This document shows positions 7,704 through 15,685 of a DNA stretch of 41,579 nucleotides, piece after piece; position 1 is the first letter of the stretch; the number at the start of each line of letters is the position of its first letter. Source of the stretch: SIG424 sp045546695 (GTDB lineage Bacteria; Bacillota; Clostridia; UBA1212; UBA1255); assembly GCA_045546695.1 (NCBI GenBank), contig JAZQDE010000003.1, forward strand, positions 1 through 41,579, written 5' to 3'. The notes under the pieces were generated by a model. That model saw only the letters and a list, made by a program, of their open reading frames with translations. It was not told the DNA's origin and made no database searches. Both the position numbers and the translations under genes were made by a program.

Positions 7704-9920
7704 ATGAGTTTTTCACAAAAAATCAAAAACGTATTTGGTAAAATATGGTTTGCTGTAAAAAAATGTGGCGCTTTCCTTAATTCAAGGCCGGTGCTTATGT
7801 GTGTAATTATCGGTATTATTCTAAACCTCATCACTGAATGTCTTCACAGACACTCGGTTATAGCCGGTCTCGTGCACGCATTTACAAGGCCTCTTCCCTT
7901 TTTATTCAACTGCCTCGTAATCATTACAACACTCGTTATTTGTACGCTACTCAAAAAAAGATATTTCTGGCTATCGCTCGTTTCCGTTTTATGGTTTGTA
8001 ATGGGCCTTATAAATGGTATCGTTTTGCTTATGCGTATCACGCCTTTTGAGTGGGCAGACCTCTCTTTCGTAAAAATCAGCCTTATACAGATATATCTTA
8101 ACAACTTTGAAATTGTGCTGATAATTACTGCCATACTTCTGGCACTGGGTTTTCTTGTCTACTTCTTCATCAAGGGCCCAAAATCAAAAGTAAACTACAT
8201 AAAAAGTGGTATTTCATCTGCAGTATGCGTGTTTTTACTCATCGTATCACTTCTGATTTTCCGCAACACAGGCGTTCTTACGTCTGATCATGTGAAAAAT
8301 CTGGCAAACGCCTATCTTGATTACGGCTTTAACTACTGCTTTATGTGCAGTGTTTTCGATGTCGGCATTGACATGCCTTCCCAATATGAGCAGGCAGATA
8401 TTGACAAAATCCTGACGCAGCTTGAAGATGCTTCTGCCTCTAACGAGGATATCAACAATGCAAAAAATGACAGAGAACAAAAAGGTGAAAACCCCAATAT
8501 TATTTTCCTCCAGCTGGAAACATTCTTCGACGTTCAGCACCTCAAGGGGTATGGTTTTTCTGAAAATCCGATGCCTGTTTTTACGAAGCTACAGGAAGAC
8601 TATACCACGGGCTACCTGACCGTGCCGTCTATAGGCGCCGGCACAGCTAACACAGAGTTTGAAATTATTGCCGGAATGTCCCTGGAATATTTTGGTATGG
8701 GCGAATATCCATACAAAACCGTTTTAAGAAAAATGCCTGTCGAGAGTGTTTGTTATAATCTGTCAGCAAACGGCTATACAAACCACGTTATCCACAATAA
8801 CAATGCGACCTTCTATGACAGAAACGAAGTTTTCACAAATCTCGGTTTCAATACGTTTACAACGATAGAATATATGCAAAACGTGTCGTTTACTATCAAC
8901 GGCTGGGCAAAAGATGACGTTCTGGAAGGTTGCATCATAGATGCCCTTGACTCAACAGAGGGCTCTGACTGCGTATACGCTATCTCTGTACAGCCTCACG
9001 GAAAATATCCTTCTGATTATACAGAAAAAATGAGAATTACTGTTTCCGGAATTGAAGACGATGATCTCCGCAAGGAATTTGAATATTATGTAAACCAGCT
9101 TTATGAAGTTGACGTTTTTGTCGGAAAGCTTCTCAAGACGCTTGAAGAAAGAGACGAAGACACTATCGTTGTTATGTACGGCGACCATCTGCCAAGTTTT
9201 ACCATAACGGAAGACGACCTCGACAATGGAGATTTATTCCAGACAGAGTACGTTATCTGGGATAATATGGGACTTGAAAGAGAGTACAAGGACATTTGTG
9301 CTTATCAGCTCAACTCGCTGGCACTTGAAAAAGCCGGCATCGACACAGGAATTCTTACGAAGCTTCACCAGAATTTCAGTTCTTCCGAACAATACGAAGA
9401 ATGGTTCGAGCTTATCATGTACGATATGCTCTATGGTGAAAAATATGCGTACGGCGGAGCTGATAAGTATCCTCATAAAACAACTGAACTTCAGATGGGC
9501 GTGAAGGAAATCACAATCAGCGGCGTAATCTCAAAAGGAAAAATCACCATTACAGGTGAGAATTTCACAAAACACAGTGCTGTCTTTTGTAACGACGAAA
9601 AGCTTGATACTATTTTTGTAGACGGAAATACACTCATCATTGATGAATCCATACAGCTCAAACCGGGCGACAGAATTGCCGTCGGCCAGGTTGACAAGAG
9701 CAATCTTTATTTGAGTTTTTCAAAAGCATACCTCATCGGCGGTACAACAGAGAATCTCGTTGTCGAACCGGACAACGACAATATTGTGTACGAGGTGAAG
9801 GGACTGAGCGTGACAACGCTTATCCTCCTGATTGTTGCCTCCGCATCACTCGTTTGTATCGTCATGATTACTCTTTTGCACTTTGCAGTAAAAAAATATA
9901 AAAAAGATCATAACCAGTAA
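7704..9920 (+). CDS. LTA synthase family (sulfatase-fold) membrane protein with C-terminal extension
   Basis: The 738-residue protein has about five membrane helices in the first 190 residues, then an outward alkaline-phosphatase-fold domain (about 255-560). Likely active-site parts are NIIFLQLETFFD (metal-binding Glu), GAGTANTEFEII (candidate nucleophilic Thr), VQPHGKYPSDY (His) and VVMYGDHLPSF (Asp-His). The family transfers glycerol-phosphate or similar groups to surface polymers. Unlike standard LtaS (about 650 residues), it continues with a beta-rich segment (about 595-675; EITISGVISKGKITITGENF resembles an IPT/TIG-like fold) and a final hydrophobic helix (about 698-722) ending in Lys-rich sequence, so both ends are membrane-anchored. 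The ATG at 7704 has a modest ACGAGG site. It appears monocistronic. Confidence 0.85.
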   Translation: MSFSQKIKNVFGKIWFAVKKCGAFLNSRPVLMCVIIGIILNLITECLHRHSVIAGLVHAFTRPLPFLFNCLVIITTLVICTLLKKRYFWLSLVSVLWFVMGLINGIVLLMRITPFEWADLSFVKISLIQIYLNNFEIVLIITAILLALGFLVYFFIKGPKSKVNYIKSGISSAVCVFLLIVSLLIFRNTGVLTSDHVKNLANAYLDYGFNYCFMCSVFDVGIDMPSQYEQADIDKILTQLEDASASNEDINNAKNDREQKGENPNIIFLQLETFFDVQHLKGYGFSENPMPVFTKLQEDYTTGYLTVPSIGAGTANTEFEIIAGMSLEYFGMGEYPYKTVLRKMPVESVCYNLSANGYTNHVIHNNNATFYDRNEVFTNLGFNTFTTIEYMQNVSFTINGWAKDDVLEGCIIDALDSTEGSDCVYAISVQPHGKYPSDYTEKMRITVSGIEDDDLRKEFEYYVNQLYEVDVFVGKLLKTLEERDEDTIVVMYGDHLPSFTITEDDLDNGDLFQTEYVIWDNMGLEREYKDICAYQLNSLALEKAGIDTGILTKLHQNFSSSEQYEEWFELIMYDMLYGEKYAYGGADKYPHKTTELQMGVKEITISGVISKGKITITGENFTKHSAVFCNDEKLDTIFVDGNTLIIDESIQLKPGDRIAVGQVDKSNLYLSFSKAYLIGGTTENLVVEPDNDNIVYEVKGLSVTTLILLIVASASLVCIVMITLLHFAVKKYKKDHNQ

Positions 9921-9949
9921 AAAATCCGCAAAACTTTTCAATCAGGCTA

Positions 9950-9978
9950 TTGACACATATAATACCTCGTGTTACGAT
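9950..9978 (+). promoter_or_regulatory. Promoter of the padR operon
   Basis: TTGACA (9950-9955) and TACGAT (9973-9978) are separated by exactly 17 bases, 25 bases upstream of the padR start. The inverted repeat ACACAT (9953-9958) / ATGTGT (9977-9982) brackets the spacer and both boxes, as expected for an operator bound by the PadR protein itself. Confidence 0.7.
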
Positions 9979-10002
9979 GTGTATCAAGAAAGGAGGTATT
10001 GT

Positions 10003-10323
10003 ATGGATAATCAATTAAAGCGCGGTATATTGGACGTATGCGTTCTCGCCGCCATTAAAAATGAAGATTCTTACGGATATAAAATCATCAAAGACGTAAA
10101 ACCATACGTCGAATTATCAGAATCCACTCTCTATACAATCCTAAAAAGGCTCGAAAGCGGCGGAATGCTCACAGTAAGGAGCGCCGAACACGATGGCAGG
10201 CTCAGAAAATACTATCATATCACGGAAGCAGGTCATACCCGCATTGAAGAATTTAAAGAAGACTGGAAGGAAATCATCACAATTTACAAATTTGTTTGCA
10301 AGGAGGAAGGAAGAAATGACTAA
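10003..10323 (+). CDS. PadR family transcriptional regulator
   Basis: The 106-residue protein is a short PadR-type winged-helix repressor. Signs are LKRGILDVCVLAAIKNEDSYGYKIIKD at the start, SESTLYTILKRLESGGMLTVR (recognition helix and wing) and GRLRKYYHITEAGHTRIEEF. A C-terminal helix for dimer formation follows. The ATG at 10003 is preceded by AAAGGAGG at ideal spacing; the in-frame ATG upstream would begin inside the promoter. Its last eight bases overlap the start of the next gene. PadR proteins usually repress their own operon and release DNA on ligand or envelope stress; the ligand here is unknown. Confidence 0.92.
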   Translation: MDNQLKRGILDVCVLAAIKNEDSYGYKIIKDVKPYVELSESTLYTILKRLESGGMLTVRSAEHDGRLRKYYHITEAGHTRIEEFKEDWKEIITIYKFVCKEEGRND

Positions 10324-10915
10324 GCAAGAATTTATTTCGCAATTAAAAAGTAGCTTATCCGGTTTGCCGGACAACGATATAGAAGAGCGTCTGTCTTTTT
10401 ACGAAGAAATGGTAGATGACAGGATTGAAGAGGGGCTTTCAGAAGAAGACGCTGTTGCCCAGATAGGCTCCGTAGATGAAGTCGTTTCACAGATACTGTC
10501 AGATACGTCTATTGTTAAGTTGGTCAAAGAAAAAATATCACCGAAAAGGAAAATGAGAGCCTGGGAAATAATTCTGCTGATACTCGGCTCCCCCGTCTGG
10601 CTTTCGATTTTAATAGCTCTCTTTGCAGTTGTATTGTCTGTATATATTGTTTTATGGGCACTGATTCTCACAATCTGGGTTGTCGGAGCTGCCTTTGCAG
10701 TCTCTGCTCCTGCTGCGGTTATAGTCGGCATATTCTTCATATGTTCAGGTGACACAGTTGCGGGATTATCAATGATATCTGCCGCCTTTGTATGTGCAGG
10801 CCTTGCAATTTTCACGATTATCGCAAGCAAGGCTGCAACTATTGGTGCAGCAAGGCTCACAAAGAAAATAACTACCGGATTAAAAAGATGTTTTATCAGG
10901 GAGGAATCAAAATGA
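10316..10915 (+). CDS. HAAS-domain (DUF1700) membrane protein
   Basis: The 199-residue protein begins with the HAAS signature MTKQEFISQLKSSLSGLP, then ERLSFYEEMVDDRIEEGLSEEDAVAQIG (about 1-60). Four or so hydrophobic segments follow, with an unusual run of Ala/Val/Ile from about 85 to 180. HAAS proteins occur next to PadR regulators and are thought to be membrane sensors or partners of the regulator. The ATG at 10316 lies inside the end of padR (overlap ATGACTAA) with AGGAGGAAGGAAG just upstream, and the stop overlaps the next ATG by four bases, so the three genes are translationally coupled. Confidence 0.9.
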   Translation: MTKQEFISQLKSSLSGLPDNDIEERLSFYEEMVDDRIEEGLSEEDAVAQIGSVDEVVSQILSDTSIVKLVKEKISPKRKMRAWEIILLILGSPVWLSILIALFAVVLSVYIVLWALILTIWVVGAAFAVSAPAAVIVGIFFICSGDTVAGLSMISAAFVCAGLAIFTIIASKAATIGAARLTKKITTGLKRCFIREESK

Positions 10916-11703
10916 AAAAATGGTTAATTATAGCAGGTATACTCGTTATGTGCGGACTTCTGGCATTTACTGTCATAATGAGTCTGAATAATTGGGATTT
11001 TACCGTTCTCAGCACAAAAGACATTGTAAAAAGCGAACATGAGATCACTGAAGATTTCAAAAATATCAGAATAAAAGCAACTACGGGTGACGTGCGCTTT
11101 GTAGTATCTGAGGATGGAAAAAGCAAGGTAGTTATAAGTGAATTTGAAGGTACAAGCCATACCGTCTGTGTTGAAAACAATACCCTTAGAATCGACTGTA
11201 AAAATAACAAAAAATGGTATGAGCATATAGGAATAAACATCGGCAGCCCGAAGATAACTGTTTATGTTTCAGATACGATTTTTAAGGAGGTTGATATAGA
11301 AACTACTACCGGAGATATCACGCTTGATTCGTATTTGCATATAAACGACCTTAATATTGACGTAACAACAGGCGATATCACATTGACAAATATACGGACC
11401 ATGGAAACGGATATAACGGCCACTACGGGAGATATCAAATTAACGGACTCCAGTTGTCGGAATACAGCATATTTTAAGACAACTACAGGAGATATAAAAT
11501 TCGACTGTTTCTTTGCCGGCAATATTGAGGCGGAAACAACGACAGGTGACGTCACCGGTATTTTGCACAATACATTTGAGTACATAGTCGATACTACTAC
11601 AGGTGATATCGACGTTCCGGAAAACAAAACCGGTGGAATATGTAGAATTACAACAACCACCGGTGATATAAAAATCGAACATAAGCCTCTGATATTAACC
11701 TGA
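10912..11703 (+). CDS. DUF4097 family beta-repeat (putative adhesin-like) protein
   Basis: The 263-residue protein has an N-terminal membrane anchor (about 4-25) and then a beta-solenoid-like domain. The motif Thr-Thr-Gly-Asp-Ile/Val recurs eight times from about residue 57 to 257, spaced about 20 residues apart once regular, as in the DUF4097 family. No enzyme motif is visible. The family is found with PadR and HAAS genes and faces the outside of the membrane. The ATG at 10912 has GGGAGG upstream and overlaps the HAAS gene stop (ATGA). It converges with the fakA-like gene, leaving only 11 bases between stops and no clear terminator. Confidence 0.88.
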   Translation: MKKWLIIAGILVMCGLLAFTVIMSLNNWDFTVLSTKDIVKSEHEITEDFKNIRIKATTGDVRFVVSEDGKSKVVISEFEGTSHTVCVENNTLRIDCKNNKKWYEHIGINIGSPKITVYVSDTIFKEVDIETTTGDITLDSYLHINDLNIDVTTGDITLTNIRTMETDITATTGDIKLTDSSCRNTAYFKTTTGDIKFDCFFAGNIEAETTTGDVTGILHNTFEYIVDTTTGDIDVPENKTGGICRITTTTGDIKIEHKPLILT

Positions 11704-11714
11704 AACCCGGCTTT

Positions 11715-13352
11715 TTACTCAGCCACAAAAATATATGGATAAATGTCCTGACCGCCCATGATGAAATAAACTTCTATATCATTGTGGGCGTCTTCCATAT
11801 ATTCTGAAATTGCCTGCTGTGCATTTTCACCGGCATCATTTCCAAGGAAAACAGTGAGCATAAATTTGTCATCATTTTCCAACATCTTTGAAATAAGCAT
11901 CTTTGCGCTGTGTTCGCGGTCCGGATTTGAAACTATCATTTCCTTGCCGATAAAACCTATAAAATCGCCATTTTCGATGTGAACGCCATTTATATCTGCA
12001 TCACGTATAGACGGTGAAATGCAGCCTGTTATGACGCTCTCAATCGCCTGTGAAAACTGCGCGATAACGTCTTCCAGCTCATCTGCCGGATTGAATGAAG
12101 CGAGCGCCGCATATCCTGCTCCCAGATTTTTACTTGGAATAACGTGGATCTGAGCCTTGTTATAAAGCTCGCTTGCCTGCGTTGCGGCCATAATTATATT
12201 TCCATTATTAGGGAAAACAAAGATATGCTCTGCGTTTACTTTTTCAAAAGCTGCGAGAAAATCCTGCGTGGACGGATTCTGAGTCTGTCCCCCGTCTACG
12301 ATAGAATCAGCACCAAGCTCTGCAAATGTTTCTTTTACTCCCTCTCCACTGCAAACTGCTACGACACCATATTTTTTCTTGTCTGCAGGAAGCATATCTT
12401 TATTTTCACTGTGTTGGACCGACATGTTCTCAATTTTTATCTTTACAAACTCACCATACTGACGGCAGAACTCAAGCACCTTTTCAGGAGTCAGAGTGTG
12501 AACATGAATTTTCACGATGCTGTCAGTCTTGAAGGCAACGATGCTGTCGCCTATCGTGCAAAGATAATCTGTAATAACGTTGTGGTCAAACGCTTCAACG
12601 TCTACTTTGCTGCTAAGAAGCTGAAGCAGAAGTTCTGTGCAATATCCGTATGTCATTTCGCTGTCAGGGCCAAATGTTCCTGTAACTTCTGCGGTGCTTT
12701 CAACGTTTACGGTGAGTGCTGAATATTCAATCTTTTCACCGTTAAGAACACGGTTGAAGCCTTCGATGATGTAGAAAAGGCCTGCTCCGCCGCTGTCGAT
12801 TACGCCGGCTTCTTTGAGCACTGCAAGGCGCTCGGGTGTGCGCTGTAAAGATGCGTACATCTCTTTTACGAGATTGTTGAAAAGTCCCCTGATTGTAGTC
12901 TCGGGCGTGAGTGATGCGACAACGTATTCAACAGCTTCTCTTGCAACAGTCAGGATAGTGCCTTCTGTGGGCGTCATTACTGATTTATATGCCTGCTGAA
13001 CGCCTACGCCGAGGGCTTCTGCAAACAATCTTGCGTCAGCTCTTTCGTATGGCTCTAAAGCTTTTGCAGCGCCTGCAAAGAGCTGAGACAGAATAACGCC
13101 TGAGTTGCCACGCGCGCCAAGGAGCATACCTTTTGAAAGGAGCTTCATTACTGTTGCCAGACTGTCTGTGCTGACATTTTCAATTGCAGCAACGCCGCTT
13201 TCGATCGTCAGGCTCATATTGTCGCCTGTATCACCGTCCGGTACAGGGAAAACGTTTAATTTATTTACTTCATCAGCTTTCATGCGCAATGCGGCTGCTC
13301 CGCCCTGCGCCATTTCCGCCATTAATTTTCCATCAAGAAATTCGTCACCCAT
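11715..13352 (-). CDS. fakA: DAK2/YloV-type fatty acid kinase catalytic subunit (FakA-like)
   Basis: The 545-residue protein has the N-terminal DhaL/DAK2 nucleotide-binding domain (about 1-200) with NVFPVPDGDTGDNM, which coordinates Mg-ATP, and LGARGNSGVILSQLFAG. A middle domain and a C-terminal DegV-like half (about 330-545) follow. FakA phosphorylates fatty acids carried by FakB (DegV-family) proteins, feeding exogenous fatty acids into phospholipids. I start it at the ATG at 13352, where AAAGGA in the end of the upstream gene gives proper spacing, rather than an in-frame codon further upstream inside degV. It begins one base after the degV stop, so the kinase and its carrier are coupled. 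Length is normal. Confidence 0.9.
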   Translation of the reverse strand: MGDEFLDGKLMAEMAQGGAAALRMKADEVNKLNVFPVPDGDTGDNMSLTIESGVAAIENVSTDSLATVMKLLSKGMLLGARGNSGVILSQLFAGAAKALEPYERADARLFAEALGVGVQQAYKSVMTPTEGTILTVAREAVEYVVASLTPETTIRGLFNNLVKEMYASLQRTPERLAVLKEAGVIDSGGAGLFYIIEGFNRVLNGEKIEYSALTVNVESTAEVTGTFGPDSEMTYGYCTELLLQLLSSKVDVEAFDHNVITDYLCTIGDSIVAFKTDSIVKIHVHTLTPEKVLEFCRQYGEFVKIKIENMSVQHSENKDMLPADKKKYGVVAVCSGEGVKETFAELGADSIVDGGQTQNPSTQDFLAAFEKVNAEHIFVFPNNGNIIMAATQASELYNKAQIHVIPSKNLGAGYAALASFNPADELEDVIAQFSQAIESVITGCISPSIRDADINGVHIENGDFIGFIGKEMIVSNPDREHSAKMLISKMLENDDKFMLTVFLGNDAGENAQQAISEYMEDAHNDIEVYFIMGGQDIYPYIFVAE

Positions 13353-13353
13353 A

Positions 13354-14241
13354 TCAAAGTGTCCTTTCGTCTCCGTAGAAGAAAATCGCAACTGTCTCAG
13401 GTCCACAATGGGATGAGATAACCATACCGATTTTTGTCATTCTGATATCTGCCTTTGTAACGCCGCGCTTAATAAATTCCTGTCTGCACGCTTCTGCTGT
13501 CTCAGGGCAGTTTGCGTTGCTGAGCATGATGATTCCGTCATAGTCAGCGCCGTCTCTTATATGTTTCATAATCTCGTCGATAGTAGTCGTGATGGCAGCC
13601 TTCTTGCCTCTTGCCTTGGCATATGAAATTATTTTGCCTTCGCTGTTGAGGTTCATGATAGGACAGATGCCGAGCATTGAACCAACGAGTGCAACAGGGC
13701 CTGACACGCGACCGCTTCTTTTGAACTGAGTAAGATCAGTTGTGAAAAATTGGTGACGCACTTTACCTCTGTTCTCAATAATCCATTTTTCAAGCTCTCC
13801 AATTGACATGCCGCCGTCTCTGAGGTCAGCTGCTGTATCTACGAGCAGACCGTAACCGGTACAGCTACAAAGTGAGTCAATGACAATAAGCTTTCTGTCA
13901 GGATATTTTTCCTTGAGCTTTTCTGCGGCAGCATAAGCATTTTTCACGGAGGGCGTCATGCCTGTGCCGAGTGCAATGTGAAGTACGTCACCTTTTGAAA
14001 GAAGGTCGTCAAAAAACTCTGTATATCTGTATTCATTTATCTGTGAAGTTGCAGGCATCTTGCCTTGTTTGATCTGTTCAAAGAAGAATTCACGCGCTGC
14101 GGGATCTCTTTCCATGTCGTCGTAGTATTCTTTTCCTTCAATAGTGTAAGTATAAAATAAAACCGGGATATTTCTTCCGTTGATGTAATCATACGGCAGA
14201 TCGACCGTTGATTCGCATGATAAAATAAATTTCTCGTTCAT
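13354..14241 (-). CDS. DegV family fatty-acid-binding protein (FakB-like)
   Basis: The 295-residue protein has the DegV fold. The first domain starts KFILSCESTVDLPYDYI and contains MPATSQIN, the conserved Thr-Ser that holds the carboxyl group. LHIALGTGMTPSVKNA and DSLCSCTGYGLLVD line the lipid site, and the C-terminal part (ISSHCGPETVAIFFYGDE) closes the family pattern. Such proteins bind a fatty acid and present it to FakA, which is encoded immediately downstream. Several DegV paralogues with different chain preferences are common, so its preferred lipid is unknown. Confidence 0.9.
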   Translation of the reverse strand: MNEKFILSCESTVDLPYDYINGRNIPVLFYTYTIEGKEYYDDMERDPAAREFFFEQIKQGKMPATSQINEYRYTEFFDDLLSKGDVLHIALGTGMTPSVKNAYAAAEKLKEKYPDRKLIVIDSLCSCTGYGLLVDTAADLRDGGMSIGELEKWIIENRGKVRHQFFTTDLTQFKRSGRVSGPVALVGSMLGICPIMNLNSEGKIISYAKARGKKAAITTTIDEIMKHIRDGADYDGIIMLSNANCPETAEACRQEFIKRGVTKADIRMTKIGMVISSHCGPETVAIFFYGDERTL

Positions 14242-14276
14242 TTTTATATCATCCTTTGCTGTTCGTTATCTGCCCT

Positions 14277-14306
14277 ATTTTACATAGCAAAGGGTGTGTT
14301 AGACAA
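14277..14306 (-). promoter_or_regulatory. Possible promoter of the degV-fakA operon
   Basis: TTGTCT (14301-14306) and TAAAAT (14277-14282) on the minus strand are separated by 18 bases, about 35 bases upstream of the degV ATG. The boxes are only fair matches. Confidence 0.4.
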
Positions 14307-14384
14307 TAAACTGTCAGTTATTGATGTAAACTGTTGGTTTCAAGGGTGTAGAATTGGCTTTTCTACCATTCTACCAATAGTAGA

Positions 14385-14406
14385 AAAGACGCATTTTTGC
14401 GTCTTT
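14385..14406 (-). terminator. Terminator of the XRE regulator gene
   Basis: A 9-bp stem AAAGACGCA (14385-14393) / TGCGTCTTT (14398-14406) with a 4-base loop lies just beyond the XRE stop codon and ends in TTTCTACT on the minus strand. Confidence 0.75.
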
Positions 14407-14414
14407 CAGATGAT

Positions 14415-15023
14415 TTATTCTGCTTTTTCTTTGCCTTTTAGCTTCATTTTTGACCACATGATTATTGCGATTTGTCCTGGTATTCCAAGCAGGTATACGA
14501 GCCATGCATTGCGTCCGAAAGGCAGACACGACAGGTGAATCGAGGCAAGTCCGCTCCACATGAGCAGTGAAATTGCAATGTAATTGTATTTTGACCTGAA
14601 CCAGACGGTGCTCATAACGAGCCACACAATCATTGAAACGGGCACAGCATACACAAAAACGAGCCATTGATACAGATAATACTTTTCTGCTATCACAGAA
14701 ATAAGGACAAAAACTGCCAGGGCAATAAAAATAACAAGAATCAGTGATATTCCAAGAATCAGAGACTTATTATACTTGCGTTTGCGCGGACCTTTGAACA
14801 CTTTTTCTTTATGTTCTTCTTTTACAAGATAATCAAGTGTAACTCCAAATAATTTCGCAACCTCAACGAGCGTGCCGATATCCGGAAGCGACTCTCCCCT
14901 TTCCCATTTTGATACGGCTTTATCTGAATAATTGAGCTTTTCAGCAAGCTCAATCTGAGTCATTCCTTTTTCCTGTCTTAATTGTGATATATTTTTTGCT
15001 ACGATTGATTTTATATCGTTCAA
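14415..15023 (-). CDS. XRE family regulator with C-terminal membrane domain
   Basis: The 202-residue protein has an N-terminal Cro/CI-type helix-turn-helix (about 1-65): IAKNISQLRQEKGMTQ-type opening, then IELAEKLNYSDKAVSKWERGESLPDIGTLVEVAKLF. A basic linker (RKRKYNK) and four hydrophobic helices (about 92-195) follow, so it is a membrane-tethered regulator. A GTG at 15032 is in frame but its codon abuts GGAG; TTG at 15023 sits eight bases after GGAG and gives the usual family start (LNDIKSIVAK), so I prefer TTG. A 17-bp inverted repeat over its -10 box suggests it represses itself. The signal sensed by the membrane part is unknown. Confidence 0.85.
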   Translation of the reverse strand: MNDIKSIVAKNISQLRQEKGMTQIELAEKLNYSDKAVSKWERGESLPDIGTLVEVAKLFGVTLDYLVKEEHKEKVFKGPRKRKYNKSLILGISLILVIFIALAVFVLISVIAEKYYLYQWLVFVYAVPVSMIVWLVMSTVWFRSKYNYIAISLLMWSGLASIHLSCLPFGRNAWLVYLLGIPGQIAIIMWSKMKLKGKEKAE

Positions 15024-15055
15024 TTGTAACACTCCAGACCTTTAATATTTTTTTT

Positions 15056-15072
15056 GCGTAAAAATTTTACGC
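15056..15072. promoter_or_regulatory. Candidate operator (17-bp inverted repeat) of the XRE gene
   Basis: GCGTAAAA and TTTTACGC flank a single central A. The repeat covers the -10 box of the XRE promoter, the classic position for autorepression by a Cro/CI-type protein. Confidence 0.6.
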
Positions 15073-15092
15073 TATTTTTTATTAAAAGTCAA
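15064..15092 (-). promoter_or_regulatory. Promoter of the XRE gene
   Basis: TTGACT (15087-15092) and TAAAAT (15064-15069) on the minus strand are separated by 17 bases. The start site would lie around 15057, giving a leader of about 35 bases. Confidence 0.7.
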
Positions 15093-15105
15093 ATCCACAA
15101 TCATA

Positions 15106-15447
15106 TTATGTAAGCCCCAGGCTTACCTTTATAGAGTAATCAATTGCCGACATCGCTCTGTCTCCCAGCTGACAGACATGCTCGCGAAGCCTCTTTTTAT
15201 CTATAGTCCGTAGCTGTTCAAGCAGTACGACAGAGTCCTTGGCAAGGCCATACTCATTAGCTGCCAGTTCGAAATGCGTCGGTAATTTTGATTTATTTAT
15301 CTGGGAAGTTATCGCCGCGACTATCACAGTAGGACTATATTTGTTACCTATGTCGTTCTGAATCACAAGAACCGGTCTGATTCCTCCTTGTTCAGATCCT
15401 ATTACAGGACTCAGATCAGCATAATATATATCTCCGCGTTTAATCAA
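15106..15447 (-). CDS. mazF: MazF/EndoA family mRNA interferase toxin
   Basis: The 113-residue protein matches EndoA/MazF along its whole length: LIKRGDIYYADLSPVIGSEQGGIRPVLVIQND at the start, then TVIVAAITSQINKSKLPTHFEL. The Arg in GGIRPVL and the Thr in AAITSQ are the positions used for RNA cleavage, so the enzyme looks intact. It cuts single-stranded mRNA in the cytoplasm. The reading frame is open far upstream, but conservation begins at LIKRGD. A TTG codon there lies eight bases after GGAG; a GTG three codons earlier lacks such a site. The TTG overlaps the antitoxin stop by eight bases. A 7-bp stem (15110-15116 with 15120-15126) spans its last codons but has no T run. Confidence 0.92.
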   Translation of the reverse strand: MIKRGDIYYADLSPVIGSEQGGIRPVLVIQNDIGNKYSPTVIVAAITSQINKSKLPTHFELAANEYGLAKDSVVLLEQLRTIDKKRLREHVCQLGDRAMSAIDYSIKVSLGLT

Positions 15448-15616
15448 GAATATCACTCCACAATTGATTGTCAGTTTCGAAGGCGTCTTCGGCCAGAGCC
15501 AGATTAATATCTGACATTTCCTCATACCCTTTTGCCATTTGCATGATCATGTTTTCATCTTCACAGGGATTCTGCTTCTTTTTTTCATCAGCATCCTGCT
15601 TTTTACAATCCTGCAA
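15440..15616 (-). CDS. Shortened EndoAI/MazE-type antitoxin (toxin-binding part only)
   Basis: The 58-residue acidic protein ends in MAKGYEEMSDINLALAEDAF, which resembles the C-terminal toxin-neutralising tail of EndoAI (pattern GY.EM..INL.IA..). EndoAI is usually about 90 residues with an N-terminal ribbon-helix-helix DNA-binding domain. Here only about 20 polar residues (QDCKKQDADEKKK...) precede the tail. TTG at 15616 is seven bases after GGAGG. An in-frame GTG at 15664 lacks a ribosome binding site and would add 16 residues that do not look like ribbon-helix-helix. There is no room for that domain before alr. It is therefore a reduced antitoxin that could bind MazF but probably not DNA. 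Confidence 0.7.
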   Translation of the reverse strand: MQDCKKQDADEKKKQNPCEDENMIMQMAKGYEEMSDINLALAEDAFETDNQLWSDILD

Positions 15617-15685
15617 ATAAAACCCTCCAATCACATTGTATCCATTTTGCTCAAGTAAATACACTGAAATAATAAAATAATTTTG

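Noticed and set aside
11684..11715. Weak AAGCC/GGCTT pairing between the convergent DUF4097 and fakA genes as a terminator
   Set aside because: The stem is five pairs with a long loop; it is not convincing.
14358..14388. Stem CTTTTCTAC/GTAGAAAAG that overlaps the XRE terminator, resembling an antiterminator
   Set aside because: On the XRE message the terminator forms first, and no gene or good promoter exists on the other strand to make the switch useful.
15440..15664. Longer antitoxin starting at GTG 15664
   Set aside because: No ribosome binding site precedes it and the extra 16 residues do not resemble a ribbon-helix-helix domain; TTG at 15616 has GGAGG at good spacing.
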